A DNA stretch of 42,407 bases from Hungatella sp. (GCA_022798105.1 JAAWLV010000003.1:1-42407), one strand, 5' to 3'. Counted from the first letter of the stretch, positions 8,426 through 18,359 are shown. Numbers and translations are program-made. The notes: generated by a model not told the origin, from the letters alone.

Positions 8426-9688
8426 ATGGGAACACAAAAAGAATCTAATTTTAATCCATGGCTCATAGTCCTGGGATGCGTGGGCTGCAGCGCCATGCTG
8501 ATCACCATTCTCTGTAACACTGCTGGTATGTTTCTTACCCCGGTTATGGAGGAGTTCGGATGGTCCAGAACGCAGGCTTCCCTGTACTTGACCATCTATT
8601 CATGGATTGCGGCGGCTCTTCAGCCGGTTATCGGAAAGATCTATGAGAAGTACGACATCCGGTGGATTATGTCCGGCATTATCGTTCTGTTCGGAGCTGC
8701 CTATCTGTGGAGCAGCACATTTACCCAGCTGTGGCAGTGGAACCTGTTCGGTGTCCTTTACGGCGTTGCGGCAGGCTTCTTTATGTATCTGCCCCAGCCG
8801 ATCCTGATTAACCGCTGGTTCAAGAAGAAAACGGCGTTTGCCCTGTCTGTAGTGGGATGTATCACCGGTGTGACCGGATACTTCGTAAATCCCCAGATTC
8901 AGAAGATGATCACCAGCGTCGGCTGGCAGGCTGCCCGTTTCCGCGTCGGCATTATCACAATCATCGGCTGTCTGGTACTGTGCGTATTGTTTGTACGGAG
9001 TTTCCCGGAGAAGATGGGTGCGAAACCTTACGGCGCAGACGATGCCCCGGCGGAGAATAATTCCAAGGCAGCAGCTCCTGCGGCAGCGGCGGAAGGCCTT
9101 ACCCGCAGCCAGGCTGTCAAGACCCCGGCATTTTATATGGTGCTGGTAGTAGCGTTTATTTCCTGTCTGTGCCCGAGCCTTAACCAGCAGCTTCCCAGCT
9201 ACAGCGCCACGGTTCCCATCGGAGCGGCAGCAGGTGCAATGGCGCTTTCCATTCTGTCTATCGCCGGACTTCCCCGCGGACCGATTGTGGGCTGGCTGTG
9301 CGATAAGATCGGCAGTATTACAACCAACATTATCTGCTGTCTTCTGGCAGCAGGCGGACTGGCAGCCATCCTTCTTACAGGCGGCACCAGCACCGGTATT
9401 TTCTACCTTGGCGTAGGCCTTTTCTCCTTAAGCTTTGTTCCTCTGACCATCGGCAACCCCATGATCACGAGAGAGGCTTTCGGAACGAAAGATTACTCCA
9501 ATATCTACTCCCTGGTAACAACCACGGTTATGGTGGCGGCAGGTTTGTCACCGATGATCTACGCACAGATTTATGACCGCACCGGCTCCTACGCAGGATG
9601 TATCGGTATGGTTATCGTTCTGCTCCTGATCCAGGCTGTTCTGCTTCCTGTAGTAAAAGCAAGCAGCAAGGGTTCCAAAGCAGCATAA
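8426..9688 (+). CDS. MFS transporter, OFA (oxalate/formate antiporter-like) type
   Basis: Start ATG 8426 after aaaaaggagag. 12-TM MFS; EEFGWSRTQASLYLTIYSW, LFGVLYGVAAGF, RGPIVGWLCDKIG. Confidence 0.85.
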   Translation: MGTQKESNFNPWLIVLGCVGCSAMLITILCNTAGMFLTPVMEEFGWSRTQASLYLTIYSWIAAALQPVIGKIYEKYDIRWIMSGIIVLFGAAYLWSSTFTQLWQWNLFGVLYGVAAGFFMYLPQPILINRWFKKKTAFALSVVGCITGVTGYFVNPQIQKMITSVGWQAARFRVGIITIIGCLVLCVLFVRSFPEKMGAKPYGADDAPAENNSKAAAPAAAAEGLTRSQAVKTPAFYMVLVVAFISCLCPSLNQQLPSYSATVPIGAAAGAMALSILSIAGLPRGPIVGWLCDKIGSITTNIICCLLAAGGLAAILLTGGTSTGIFYLGVGLFSLSFVPLTIGNPMITREAFGTKDYSNIYSLVTTTVMVAAGLSPMIYAQIYDRTGSYAGCIGMVIVLLLIQAVLLPVVKASSKGSKAA

Positions 9689-9790
9689 CTGATTTTTAAA
9701 ACGGTTGGGATTGGAGGCCGGTTAAACACTTCCGGCGGCAAATCCCGACCGAAATGTACTTCCCTTAGCCAAACAAAGGATATTCAATAA

Positions 9791-9833
9791 AATAGCGGCC
9801 GGATAACTGCCTGTTATCCGGCCGCTGTATTTT
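9791..9833. terminator. Bidirectional intrinsic terminator
   Basis: 14-bp perfect stem agcggccggataac (794-807)/gttatccggccgct (813-826) with flanking A and T tracts. Confidence 0.85.
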
Positions 9834-9836
9834 GAA

Positions 9837-11054
9837 TTATTCTTTGGGGCGGTTGATGATTCCCTTCTCATAGAATGTTTCCAGCTGTTCCTTCGTGTAT
9901 CCGAACTCTTCCATTATATCTTCCGTGTCGGCGCCGTACTTGGCCCCGCCGCGAACCAGCTGCCCGGGATGTTTCTTAAACCGGGGGATCATGGTAACGC
10001 CCTTCACCGGCTTGTCGGTGATCTCGTCATGCCACTCCTCGAACACCTTGCGCGCCTTGTAGTGGGAGTTCTCCTGCATGGTCTGGTAGGTCATGATGGG
10101 GCTGCAGGGAACGGACATGGAGGACATAACCTCAAACACTTCCTCCACCGTGTGGTCGGCACAGTAGCCTTCCAGCTTCTCGTTGAACTTCCTCGCCCGC
10201 TCCGGTTTGTCTCTGGTAATGGACTGGATGATGCCGTCGAAATCCGGGTCGCCGGCCAGGCCGAAGAACTCGATCATCTTGCGGATGGGGCCGCTGCCGC
10301 CTACGGCGATGAAGATCCAGCCGTCCTTGCACTGCTGAGTTCCCTTGCAGGCGCCTACGGTGTCCAGGTTGCCCATACGGGGCGGCTGCTCGCCTCTGTT
10401 TAAGCCGTTGGATAAGTAGGAACCCTGCACTCTGGCCAGCGCCTCAAACTGTGCACAGTCAATGCTGTCGCCGATGCCTGTCTCCTTGGCGCGGATGTAA
10501 GCAGCAAGAGCAGCCCATGCGCCCATAAGGCCGGTCATGTAATCGCCCATAAAGGGTTTTGCCACGTAGGGCGGGTGGGGATCCGGCATTCCGTTGATGC
10601 TCATGTAGCCGCTGAAAGCCTGGCCGATGCTGTCAAAGGAACCGCGGTTAATATAGGAAGGATCGCCAAACTGGCCGAAGCCGGAGATGTGAACGATTAC
10701 CAGAGCCGGATTGGCCTCCCACAGCACCTCGTCTGTAACGCCCCATTTCTCCCAGGTGCCGCCCTTAGAGGACTCCACCAGGATATCGGCCCACTTGCAC
10801 ATGGTGAGGAGGATCTCCTTTCCCTCGGGGGTGGGGATGTTTAAAGAGGTCATTCTCTGGTTGCGGCGCTCCACGGACCAGGCTTCCTGGTACATCCGGT
10901 ACATATCGGGTACGCGGGTGCTCTCCAGCTCGATGACATCGGCGCCCTGCTCGGCAAACAGCTGGCACAGGAAGGGGCCGGCTACTACGGACGCTGCGTT
11001 GAGAACCTTCAGGTTCTGAAGATTGCCGAATTTCGGCATGTCGCTACGTTTCAT
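9837..11054 (-). CDS. CaiB/BaiF family III CoA-transferase, copy 2
   Basis: MPKFGNLQNLKVLNAASVVAGPFLCQLFAEQGADVIELE; GVTDEVLWEANPALVIVHISGFGQFGDPSY; GDYMTGLMGAWAALAAY; RBS aaaggagaa. Confidence 0.92.
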   Translation of the reverse strand: MKRSDMPKFGNLQNLKVLNAASVVAGPFLCQLFAEQGADVIELESTRVPDMYRMYQEAWSVERRNQRMTSLNIPTPEGKEILLTMCKWADILVESSKGGTWEKWGVTDEVLWEANPALVIVHISGFGQFGDPSYINRGSFDSIGQAFSGYMSINGMPDPHPPYVAKPFMGDYMTGLMGAWAALAAYIRAKETGIGDSIDCAQFEALARVQGSYLSNGLNRGEQPPRMGNLDTVGACKGTQQCKDGWIFIAVGGSGPIRKMIEFFGLAGDPDFDGIIQSITRDKPERARKFNEKLEGYCADHTVEEVFEVMSSMSVPCSPIMTYQTMQENSHYKARKVFEEWHDEITDKPVKGVTMIPRFKKHPGQLVRGGAKYGADTEDIMEEFGYTKEQLETFYEKGIINRPKE

Positions 11055-11212
11055 AACTGCATTTCTCCTTTGGTTTCATATTTATTTGCCTGCCGGCAGA
11101 GGGGACAGTTTGTTTACTTCCCGTCCAAGAAAAAGGATATTATCAGGCAATGGCATGGACGTGGGATAATCAAACAGACAGCTTTGCCCTGCAGGCCAAC
11201 TGGTTTTATTTA

Positions 11213-11228
11213 TGCAAAAAATGTGCCG
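11213..11228 (-). promoter_or_regulatory. Sigma-54 (-24/-12) promoter for CoA-transferase copy 2
   Basis: Minus strand CGGCACATTTTTTGCA; GG/GC spacing 12; long leader (~145 nt). Confidence 0.6.
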
Positions 11229-11286
11229 ATCTGCCGGAAAACAGAAAAAGCTTTAAAATAGAAAATTTCTTGAAAAATGAAACGGT

Positions 11287-11302
11287 TGGCACGGAATTTG
11301 CA
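11287..11302 (+). promoter_or_regulatory. Sigma-54 (-24/-12) promoter for the 11.3-22.5 kb operon
   Basis: TGGCACGGAATTTGCA, a full match to TGGCACG-N4-TTGCA. Confidence 0.9.
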
Positions 11303-11345
11303 AATAAAAGGAATAGAAATTTTGAGAAAGGAAAAGGTAGAAGGA

Positions 11346-12635
11346 ATGAGTGAAGAGAGATTTGACGTGATCGTAGTCGGCGGCGGCCTGGCCGGCACTG
11401 CTGCGGCATATCGCCTGGCCAAAGCAGGCCTTTCGGTCTGCCTCATTGAGCGGGGACAGTCCTGCGGCTCCAAGAATATGACCGGCGGCCGGCTTTACGG
11501 CCACAGCCTGGAAAAGCTGATGCCCGGCTTTGCTGAGCGGGCGCCCATTGAGCGCAAGATCACCAAGGAACGGATTTCCATGGCTACCCGCAGGGGCGCC
11601 ATGACCCTGGACTACACCAGCAAAAAGCTGGGCCTGGAAAGCTGCGCTTCCTACACGGTGCTGAGGAGCAAATTTGACAAGTGGATGGCGGACGAGGCGG
11701 AGAAGGCCGGAGCCATGATTATCACCGGTGTCCGGGTGGACGATCTGGTGGTAAAAGGTGGAAAGGTTATCGGCGTGAAATCCGGAGACGAGGAGGCCTA
11801 CGCGGATGTGGTCATCCTGGCGGACGGGGTAAACTCCCTTCTTGCTCAGAAGCTGGGGATGAAAAAGGAGCTTCTTCCCTCTCAGGTGGCAGTGGGGGCC
11901 AAGGAAGTTATCAAACTGGACACAAAGACGGTTTCCGACCGCTTCGGGGTGACGGACGACGAGGGCGCAGGGTGGCTGTTTGACGGCGACTGCACCGGAG
12001 GAAGCATCGGCGGCGGATTCCTCTACACCAACAAGGACAGCGTATCCATCGGCGTTGTGGCCACTGTAAGCGACATTGAGCGCTCCGGCCTGACGGTTGT
12101 GGAGATGGTGGACCGGTTAAAGGAGCATCCGGTGGTAAAGCCGCTGATCGCAGGGGGGAAACTTATCGAGTACTCCGCACACCTGGTTCCCGAGGCGGGA
12201 TACCGGATGGTTCCGGAGTTAGTCGGCGACGGCGTCCTGGTGACCGGGGATGCGGCCGGATTTGTGATGAACCTGGGCTTTATGGTGAGAGGCATGGACT
12301 TTGCCATCGAGTCGGGGCGGCTGGCGGCGGAGACCGTGCTGCGGGCCAAGAAAAAGAGAGACTTTTCCGCGGAGAGCCTGTCCATCTACAAGAAGGCCCT
12401 GGACCGGAACTTTATTATGAGGGATTTGAAGCATTACCGGAGATTTCCGCAGGTCATGGAGATTCGGAGGCTGTTCAGGGAGTATCCGGCCATGATCGAC
12501 GAGGTTCTGGACAATCTCTTCAGAGTGGACGGAAGGCCGCCGGAGAACATCGCCAAGATGGCCATGCGGGCAGCTAACCGGGTGGGCGTGTTCCACATTG
12601 CGGAGGATTTCTGGAAAGCCGTCCGCGCACTGTAA
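11346..12635 (+). CDS. fixC: FixC-type flavoprotein (Etf-quinone oxidoreductase-like), full length
   Basis: Start ATG 11346 (upstream ORF start overlaps the promoter). FDVIVVGGGLAGTAAAYRLAKAG, SCGSKNMTGGRLYGHSLEKLMPGFAERAPIER, LADGVNSLLAQKLGM, GKLIEYSAHLVPEAGYRMVPELVGDGVLVTGDAAGFVMN. Confidence 0.93.
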   Translation: MSEERFDVIVVGGGLAGTAAAYRLAKAGLSVCLIERGQSCGSKNMTGGRLYGHSLEKLMPGFAERAPIERKITKERISMATRRGAMTLDYTSKKLGLESCASYTVLRSKFDKWMADEAEKAGAMIITGVRVDDLVVKGGKVIGVKSGDEEAYADVVILADGVNSLLAQKLGMKKELLPSQVAVGAKEVIKLDTKTVSDRFGVTDDEGAGWLFDGDCTGGSIGGGFLYTNKDSVSIGVVATVSDIERSGLTVVEMVDRLKEHPVVKPLIAGGKLIEYSAHLVPEAGYRMVPELVGDGVLVTGDAAGFVMNLGFMVRGMDFAIESGRLAAETVLRAKKKRDFSAESLSIYKKALDRNFIMRDLKHYRRFPQVMEIRRLFREYPAMIDEVLDNLFRVDGRPPENIAKMAMRAANRVGVFHIAEDFWKAVRAL

Positions 12636-12666
12636 TCCATAAAATGGTTGAAGGAGGAAAGTAAGT

Positions 12667-14748
12667 ATGGGCAGATGTAATATTCTGGCATCACCGATCA
12701 AGGTCGGAAATGTGGTCATGAAAAACCACCTGATGACAACTTCCATGTCGCCGGGTTATGGTTACGTCATAAACGAGGTTCCGACCCAGCGTTTTTATAA
12801 CTATCTGGAGGAGCGTGCCGCCGGGGGTACGGCGCTGATCTGCCAGACCGTGTCGCCGTTCCACAGGGAATTTGCCGACGAGTCGGCACTCCATGTACAT
12901 CCTCTGCCGGGGGCTTTTTGCGACGATCATCTTCCCGGGTTAAAGAAGATGGCCGAGGTGGTACATAAGCACGGAGGCCTTCTGGTGGGACAGCCCTGGA
13001 CTGTACACGCCTGGAAGCCGGACGACGAGGAGAAGGAAAAGACGTGGGGCCCGACTCCCCAGGTGATCTTAAAGGGCATGCCGCCCTTTACGCCCATGGA
13101 GAAGCGGCACATTGACATGTTCATTAACCACTATGTTTTGACGGCGCGGTATATCAAGAAAGCCGGGTGGGACGGCGTGGAGATCATGGCCGGCGTGGGA
13201 GGCGTCATGAACCGGTTCATGTCCCCAGCCACCAATAACCGGACCGACGAGTACGGCGGCTCCTTTGAGAACCGGATGCGCCTGGTGCTGGAGGTTATCA
13301 GGGCTGTCAGGGCCGAGGTGGGACCCGACTATTTAATCACCTGCCGCTGGTCCCCTGTGGAGTACGTAAGCTCCGAGCTGGGGGAGGGCAACGGCATTGA
13401 AAATGCTTTAAAAGTGGCTCCCCTTCTGGAGGAGGCGGGCATTGACATGCACAACCTGGCCATCGGCTGGCACGAGAGCAGCATACCGCTTACCATCAAG
13501 ACCGTTCCCGACGGCTACTGGTCCTGGGTGTCGGAGAAGATCAAGACCGTGGCCAAGAAACCTGTGGCCTGCGCCTACCGCAACACGGATCCCCTGGTGA
13601 TGGAGCAGATCCTTGCGGACAAGAAGGCGGACATTATCGCCGGCCTCCGCTACAACATCGCGGATCCGGAGTTCGGCAGAAAGGTGATGGAGGACAGGCT
13701 GGAGGATCTGAACAAATGTATCTGCTGCTGCCGGTGTCTGGACGACGTGGTCAGTTCCGGAAAGGTGCTGGAGTACTGCGGCGTCAACCCAAGGCTTGGC
13801 AAAGAGCTTGACAGGCCCAGGTTTGAGAAGACCAAAGACCGGAAGAGAGTTATGGTCATCGGAAGCGGCCCGGGAGGCCTGTCTGCGGCGGTGACTGCCT
13901 GTGAGCAGGGCCATCAGGTGACGGTTTACGAGAGGGGCCCCAGAGTGGGCGGATGCCTGGTGATGAGCTCCATCTTCAGCCCCACCTATGAGCGGCTTTT
14001 GCAGCACTACAAGCATGAGTTAAAGAAGCACCCGGAGATCAAGGTGAAGCTGAATACGAAGGTTACCAAGCGGCTGGTGATGAGGGAGAGGCCGGATGCG
14101 GTGATCGTGGCAATCGGCGGTGAGCCCATAGGCCTTGACGTGCCGGGCGCTGACGGCAAGAACGTGGTTCTCTCCCACGATTTCCTGGAGATGCTAAACG
14201 GAAAGGCGCCGAAAAAACCGGGGCTTATCAATAAAGTTATGTGGACCTGCGGTTCCATTTTCTTAAAGTTCTACTACACCCCTGCCTTTGCCAGGCTGGT
14301 GACGGGAATCAGCCCGTGGCCCATCGGCAAGAATGTGGCCATCATCGGCGGCGGCCTTCCGGGGTGCGAGCTGGGAACCCTGCTTTTGCAGTATAAGAGG
14401 AAGATGACCATTTTCGAGGAGCGCAAGAAAGTGGGCTGGGATGTGGGCGGCAGCGACCGGTTCCATGTTACGTCGGCCTTTAAAGAGTCTGAGGACTGTA
14501 CCCTTGAGCCTCTCACAAAGGTGACGGAGATTACCAATAAGGGCGTCAAGGCCGTGCGCCAGGACGGCACCGAGTTCTTTGTGCCGGCCAACACGGTGGC
14601 AGTGACCCTTGGCTTCCAGAAAAATATGGCACTGGCCAAATCCTTAAAGGGCGTGGTGGAAGAGGTGGCCGTTGTAGGCGACTGCATCAACCCGGCCAGG
14701 ATGGCGGACGCCACCAAGGCAGGATATCTGGCAGCGAGAAATCTGTAG
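12667..14748 (+). CDS. OYE-type FMN/4Fe-4S/FAD oxidoreductase (BaiCD/BaiH/FadH/TMADH family)
   Basis: N-terminal TIM-barrel (NRTDEYGGSFENRMRL), Cys cluster CICCCRC-x13-C, Rossmann VMVIGSGPGGLSAAV and VAIIGGGLPGCELG. Confidence 0.9.
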   Translation: MGRCNILASPIKVGNVVMKNHLMTTSMSPGYGYVINEVPTQRFYNYLEERAAGGTALICQTVSPFHREFADESALHVHPLPGAFCDDHLPGLKKMAEVVHKHGGLLVGQPWTVHAWKPDDEEKEKTWGPTPQVILKGMPPFTPMEKRHIDMFINHYVLTARYIKKAGWDGVEIMAGVGGVMNRFMSPATNNRTDEYGGSFENRMRLVLEVIRAVRAEVGPDYLITCRWSPVEYVSSELGEGNGIENALKVAPLLEEAGIDMHNLAIGWHESSIPLTIKTVPDGYWSWVSEKIKTVAKKPVACAYRNTDPLVMEQILADKKADIIAGLRYNIADPEFGRKVMEDRLEDLNKCICCCRCLDDVVSSGKVLEYCGVNPRLGKELDRPRFEKTKDRKRVMVIGSGPGGLSAAVTACEQGHQVTVYERGPRVGGCLVMSSIFSPTYERLLQHYKHELKKHPEIKVKLNTKVTKRLVMRERPDAVIVAIGGEPIGLDVPGADGKNVVLSHDFLEMLNGKAPKKPGLINKVMWTCGSIFLKFYYTPAFARLVTGISPWPIGKNVAIIGGGLPGCELGTLLLQYKRKMTIFEERKKVGWDVGGSDRFHVTSAFKESEDCTLEPLTKVTEITNKGVKAVRQDGTEFFVPANTVAVTLGFQKNMALAKSLKGVVEEVAVVGDCINPARMADATKAGYLAARNL

Positions 14749-14762
14749 GAGAGGGACGGAAT

Positions 14763-15527
14763 ATGGAAGAGAAGGATGTAGTATATCTGGAGAAAAAGGA
14801 TGGGGGCATTGCGGTAATTTACCTGAATCAGCCCAAAAAGAAGAATGCCATCAGCGCCGTGATGATGGATAAGCTGTGCGGGTACTTTACAGAGCTTGAC
14901 AGGGACGACAAGACCCGGGTGATCCTTTTGAGGGGCGCAGGCGACAATTTCTCCACAGGCGGGGATTTAAGCCAGGGAGGCCCGGACATGACCATAGAGG
15001 ACAGCCGGAAGCTTTTGAGGCGGTACATCGCCGCCGTGAAAGCTATCCGCCAGATTGGCAAGCCGGTAATCGCCGTGGCCGACGGGTATGTGGTAGGCGG
15101 GGCGGTGAGCCTTGTGCTGGCCTGCGATCTGGTGGTGGCCTCGGATAAGACCGTGTTCATCCCCAATTTCTGTGCCATCGGCATTATACCGGAGATGGGC
15201 ATTATGGCCATGCTCCAGCAGGTTGTGGGCGCCCAGAGGGCAAAGGAGCTTCTGTTCTTCGGAAAGCGGTTCGGAGCGCAGGAAGGCTGTGACATGGGTA
15301 TTGTGAACCGGGTGGTGAAAAAGGAGGAGCTGGAGGAGAAGGCTCTTGAGTACGCGCAGGCGCTGTCTGCCATACCGGCCAACTCCTTAAGCATCACAAA
15401 GGGTATCATGAACGGGGCCGCGGATCCCATGGTGGGCGCTGTCATGGAGGCCGAGTCCACCGCATCCCCGTTCTGCACCCGGACTTTGGAGTACAAAGAG
15501 ATGGTGGCCAGATTTTCCAAAAAATAG
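14763..15527 (+). CDS. Crotonase-fold enoyl-CoA hydratase/isomerase
   Basis: GKPVIAVADGYVVGGAVSLVLACDLVVASDKTVFIPNFCAIGIIPEMG...AKELLFFGKRFGAQEGCDMGIVNRVV. Confidence 0.9.
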   Translation: MEEKDVVYLEKKDGGIAVIYLNQPKKKNAISAVMMDKLCGYFTELDRDDKTRVILLRGAGDNFSTGGDLSQGGPDMTIEDSRKLLRRYIAAVKAIRQIGKPVIAVADGYVVGGAVSLVLACDLVVASDKTVFIPNFCAIGIIPEMGIMAMLQQVVGAQRAKELLFFGKRFGAQEGCDMGIVNRVVKKEELEEKALEYAQALSAIPANSLSITKGIMNGAADPMVGAVMEAESTASPFCTRTLEYKEMVARFSKK

Positions 15528-15542
15528 CGGGGAGAAGATGCC

Positions 15543-17165
15543 ATGTTTTATCAGAATGTAAGCGAACTGCTGATGGTGAACGTGCGCCGATATCCCCGGA
15601 AAACGGCGGTGATCCACAGGGACGTCCGTCTGTCCTACGAGGAGTTTAACAGGCAGATCAACCGGATGGCCCACATGCTTTTGGATATGGGGGTAAAGGC
15701 AGGCCATAAGGTGGCCTACATGTTTCCCAACAGCATCATGCTGCTTGCGGCCTACTACGCAGTGCAGAAGATCGGCGGGGTGGCGGTGCCTTTAAACTTC
15801 CGGCTGGTTCCAAGGGAACTGCAGTACCTTCTTGAGGCCAGCGACGCGTCGGTGCTTCTGTTTGACGCCCAGTTTCTGGCTCATGTGGAGGAGATTTCCG
15901 GGGCTTTCGGGGACCGCGTATCCTTCCTGTGTTCGGAGGTTTCCGATGCCTGGGGGCCTTCCATCCGGGAGCGGATGGAGGGGCAGCCGGAGGGAGAGCC
16001 AGCGCTTTTTGCAGACGGGGAGGCATTGTCCAGGATCCAGTTTACGGGAGGGAGCACCGGGCTTCCGAAGGGAGCCATGCGGACCCACAGCGCCGACATA
16101 TGCGAGGCCATGGGGGTGATGAACTCCAACATGATGGGTTCGGATCCGGATCATGTGGTGCTAATCCAGTGCCCCCTAGAGCATCACGGAGGCCACAGCT
16201 GGTATCTCTCCGCCTTTGCCAGCGGCGCCACCTTAGTGATCTGCGATGTGTTTGATCCGGAGACCATCCTGGGCCTGATTGAGAAGGAGCGGGTTACTTA
16301 CCTGATGCTTCTTCCCCCAAGCACCTATTTGCGGCTTTTAGACTGCCCCGGGCTGGGAGAGTTTGACTTGTCCGGCGTCAGGCTGGTCCAGAGCGCCGCA
16401 GGGTGTACCACGCCGGAGATTGTGGAGAAGATTTACGCCGCATTTCCCAACTGCGTCATGAACTACGGATGGGGGCAGACCGAGAGCGGCCTGGGAACCA
16501 GCCTGGTGCTGACAAGGCAGATGGCAAAGGAGAACCTTTCCAGGATCAAGAGCGTAGGGCGGCCTATGCCCTTTCTGGAGGCCATCGTGGCCGATGAGGA
16601 CGGAAAAGAGCTGCCGCCGGGCCGGATAGGGGAGTGTCTGGTAAAAAGCCCGGCGGTGATGAAAGGGTACTATAGACAGCCGGAGCTTACAAAAAAGGCG
16701 TTCGGGGACGACGGCTGGCTGCGGACCGGGGATCTGATGTGGAAGGACGAGGACGGGTATCTGTACCTTATGTCAAGAAAGAAGGACATGATTAAGTCCG
16801 GCGGGGAAAATGTCTTTGCCCAGGAGGTGGAGGGCGTTATCAAGCGCCACCCGGCAGTTTTGGAGTGTGTGGTTTTCGGCGTGCCGGAGCGTGCCATGGG
16901 GGAGGCGGTGATGGCTGTGGTCAGCCTTCGCCCGGGGCATACGCTGACCCTTAAGGAGGTGCAGGATCACTGCAGGCAGTATATTTCCAGCTACAAAAAA
17001 CCCCGGTACCTGGATTTTATTGACGAGTTTGACATGGACGACGCGGGGAAGATCAGGAAGAGCCGGGTGGCAGAGCGGTACCGGCTGAAGCTTAGAAATG
17101 AAAAACGCAGGGCAAAGGGCCTTCTGCCTGTAGGCGGAGGTTCCCACTGTATGGAAGAAGAATAA
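15543..17165 (+). CDS. AMP-dependent acyl-CoA ligase (CaiC/BaiB-like)
   Basis: FTGGSTGLPKGAMRTH (AMP-binding), NYGWGQTESG, DGWLRTGDL, SRKKDMIKSGGENVFAQEVE. Confidence 0.92.
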   Translation: MFYQNVSELLMVNVRRYPRKTAVIHRDVRLSYEEFNRQINRMAHMLLDMGVKAGHKVAYMFPNSIMLLAAYYAVQKIGGVAVPLNFRLVPRELQYLLEASDASVLLFDAQFLAHVEEISGAFGDRVSFLCSEVSDAWGPSIRERMEGQPEGEPALFADGEALSRIQFTGGSTGLPKGAMRTHSADICEAMGVMNSNMMGSDPDHVVLIQCPLEHHGGHSWYLSAFASGATLVICDVFDPETILGLIEKERVTYLMLLPPSTYLRLLDCPGLGEFDLSGVRLVQSAAGCTTPEIVEKIYAAFPNCVMNYGWGQTESGLGTSLVLTRQMAKENLSRIKSVGRPMPFLEAIVADEDGKELPPGRIGECLVKSPAVMKGYYRQPELTKKAFGDDGWLRTGDLMWKDEDGYLYLMSRKKDMIKSGGENVFAQEVEGVIKRHPAVLECVVFGVPERAMGEAVMAVVSLRPGHTLTLKEVQDHCRQYISSYKKPRYLDFIDEFDMDDAGKIRKSRVAERYRLKLRNEKRRAKGLLPVGGGSHCMEEE

Positions 17166-17185
17166 AGTCAAAAAGGAGAATGATT

Positions 17186-18340
17186 ATGGACTTTCGGTTA
17201 ACAGAGGAGCAGGAGCTGTTGTTGGAATCCCTGGATGAGGTCATTGAGAGGGACTGTACGGAGGAGTACATGAAGCAGTGCAACGAGGAGGGGCGCTATC
17301 CTCAGGAGTTTGTGGATGCTTTGATGGAGAGCGGGTTCGGACTTCTGGGCGTGCCGGAGGAGTACGGCGGAACACCGGTAGATATTACCACTATGATGCT
17401 GGTGGCCGAGGAGATCACCAAGCACGGCGGCCCTCATTCCGTGTTCGGTCAGGCGCTGTCTATCGCCGATATGCTGGAGTTTGGCAGTGAGGAGCAGATA
17501 AGCCAGTGTATGGAGCAGATCCAGGCCGGGAAGCCGGGATTTGTTTTGGGCTTTACGGAGCCTCAGGCCGGGTCGGACAGCAGCGCCATCGCAACCACCT
17601 ACACCAGAAAGAACGGGAAAGTGTACATAAACGGCCACAAGACCTTTATGAGCAATGCCAAGAGAGCCAAATATATGCTGTGCCTTGCCAAGAACGCCGA
17701 GGAGGAAGACGGCGCGGCCAACAAAAAGAGCGCCTTCTCCATGTGGTGGATGCCCATGGACGCGCCGGGGGTGAAGATCGAGCCCTTAAAGAAGATCGGC
17801 TGGCATTTCATGGACACCTGTGAGGTGTACATGGAGGATGTGGAGCTGGAGGAGAAGGATCTGGTAGGCGTGGAGGGCAACGGCTTTATGCAGGCCATGC
17901 TGAACTTCGAGGTGGAGCGGCTTTTGATCGGCGCCGAGCTTCTGGGCTATGCGGAGTGCGCCTTTGAGGATGCGGCCAGATACGCCAACCAGAGAGTGAC
18001 CTTCGGAAAACCTCTGGCGGACAGGCAGCTGATCCAGGAGAAGATCACGCTGATGAAGATGAAAATTGAGAATATGCGGAACATGGTTTACCGCACCGCA
18101 TGGAAGATCGAGAACAAGGAGTCCGTGCAGGTGGATTCGGCTCTGACCAAACTGTACTGCGGCCGGTCCGCATGCGAGATCATCGACGACGCGCTGCAGA
18201 TCATGGGCGGCATCGGATACACGACGGACTGCCGGATCTCCAGGCTGTGGCTGGATTCCAGGGTTCAGAGGATCGGCGGCGGAACCGACGAGATCATGAT
18301 TCACATTGCAGGGCGCGCGCTGCTTAAGCAGTACCGATAA
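17186..18340 (+). CDS. Acyl-CoA dehydrogenase, CaiA-like
   Basis: FTEPQAGSDSSAIATTYTRKNGKVYINGHK; CAFEDAARYANQRVTFGKPLADRQLIQEK; GRALLKQYR C-terminus closely resembles remembered E. coli CaiA. Confidence 0.93.
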   Translation: MDFRLTEEQELLLESLDEVIERDCTEEYMKQCNEEGRYPQEFVDALMESGFGLLGVPEEYGGTPVDITTMMLVAEEITKHGGPHSVFGQALSIADMLEFGSEEQISQCMEQIQAGKPGFVLGFTEPQAGSDSSAIATTYTRKNGKVYINGHKTFMSNAKRAKYMLCLAKNAEEEDGAANKKSAFSMWWMPMDAPGVKIEPLKKIGWHFMDTCEVYMEDVELEEKDLVGVEGNGFMQAMLNFEVERLLIGAELLGYAECAFEDAARYANQRVTFGKPLADRQLIQEKITLMKMKIENMRNMVYRTAWKIENKESVQVDSALTKLYCGRSACEIIDDALQIMGGIGYTTDCRISRLWLDSRVQRIGGGTDEIMIHIAGRALLKQYR

Positions 18341-18359
18341 AAACAAGGAGGATGGGTAA

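Noticed and set aside
4837-18340. Calling the island a bile-acid 7-alpha-dehydroxylation (bai) operon
   Set aside because: No recognisable BaiE and only family-level resemblance to BaiCD/BaiH/BaiF/BaiG.
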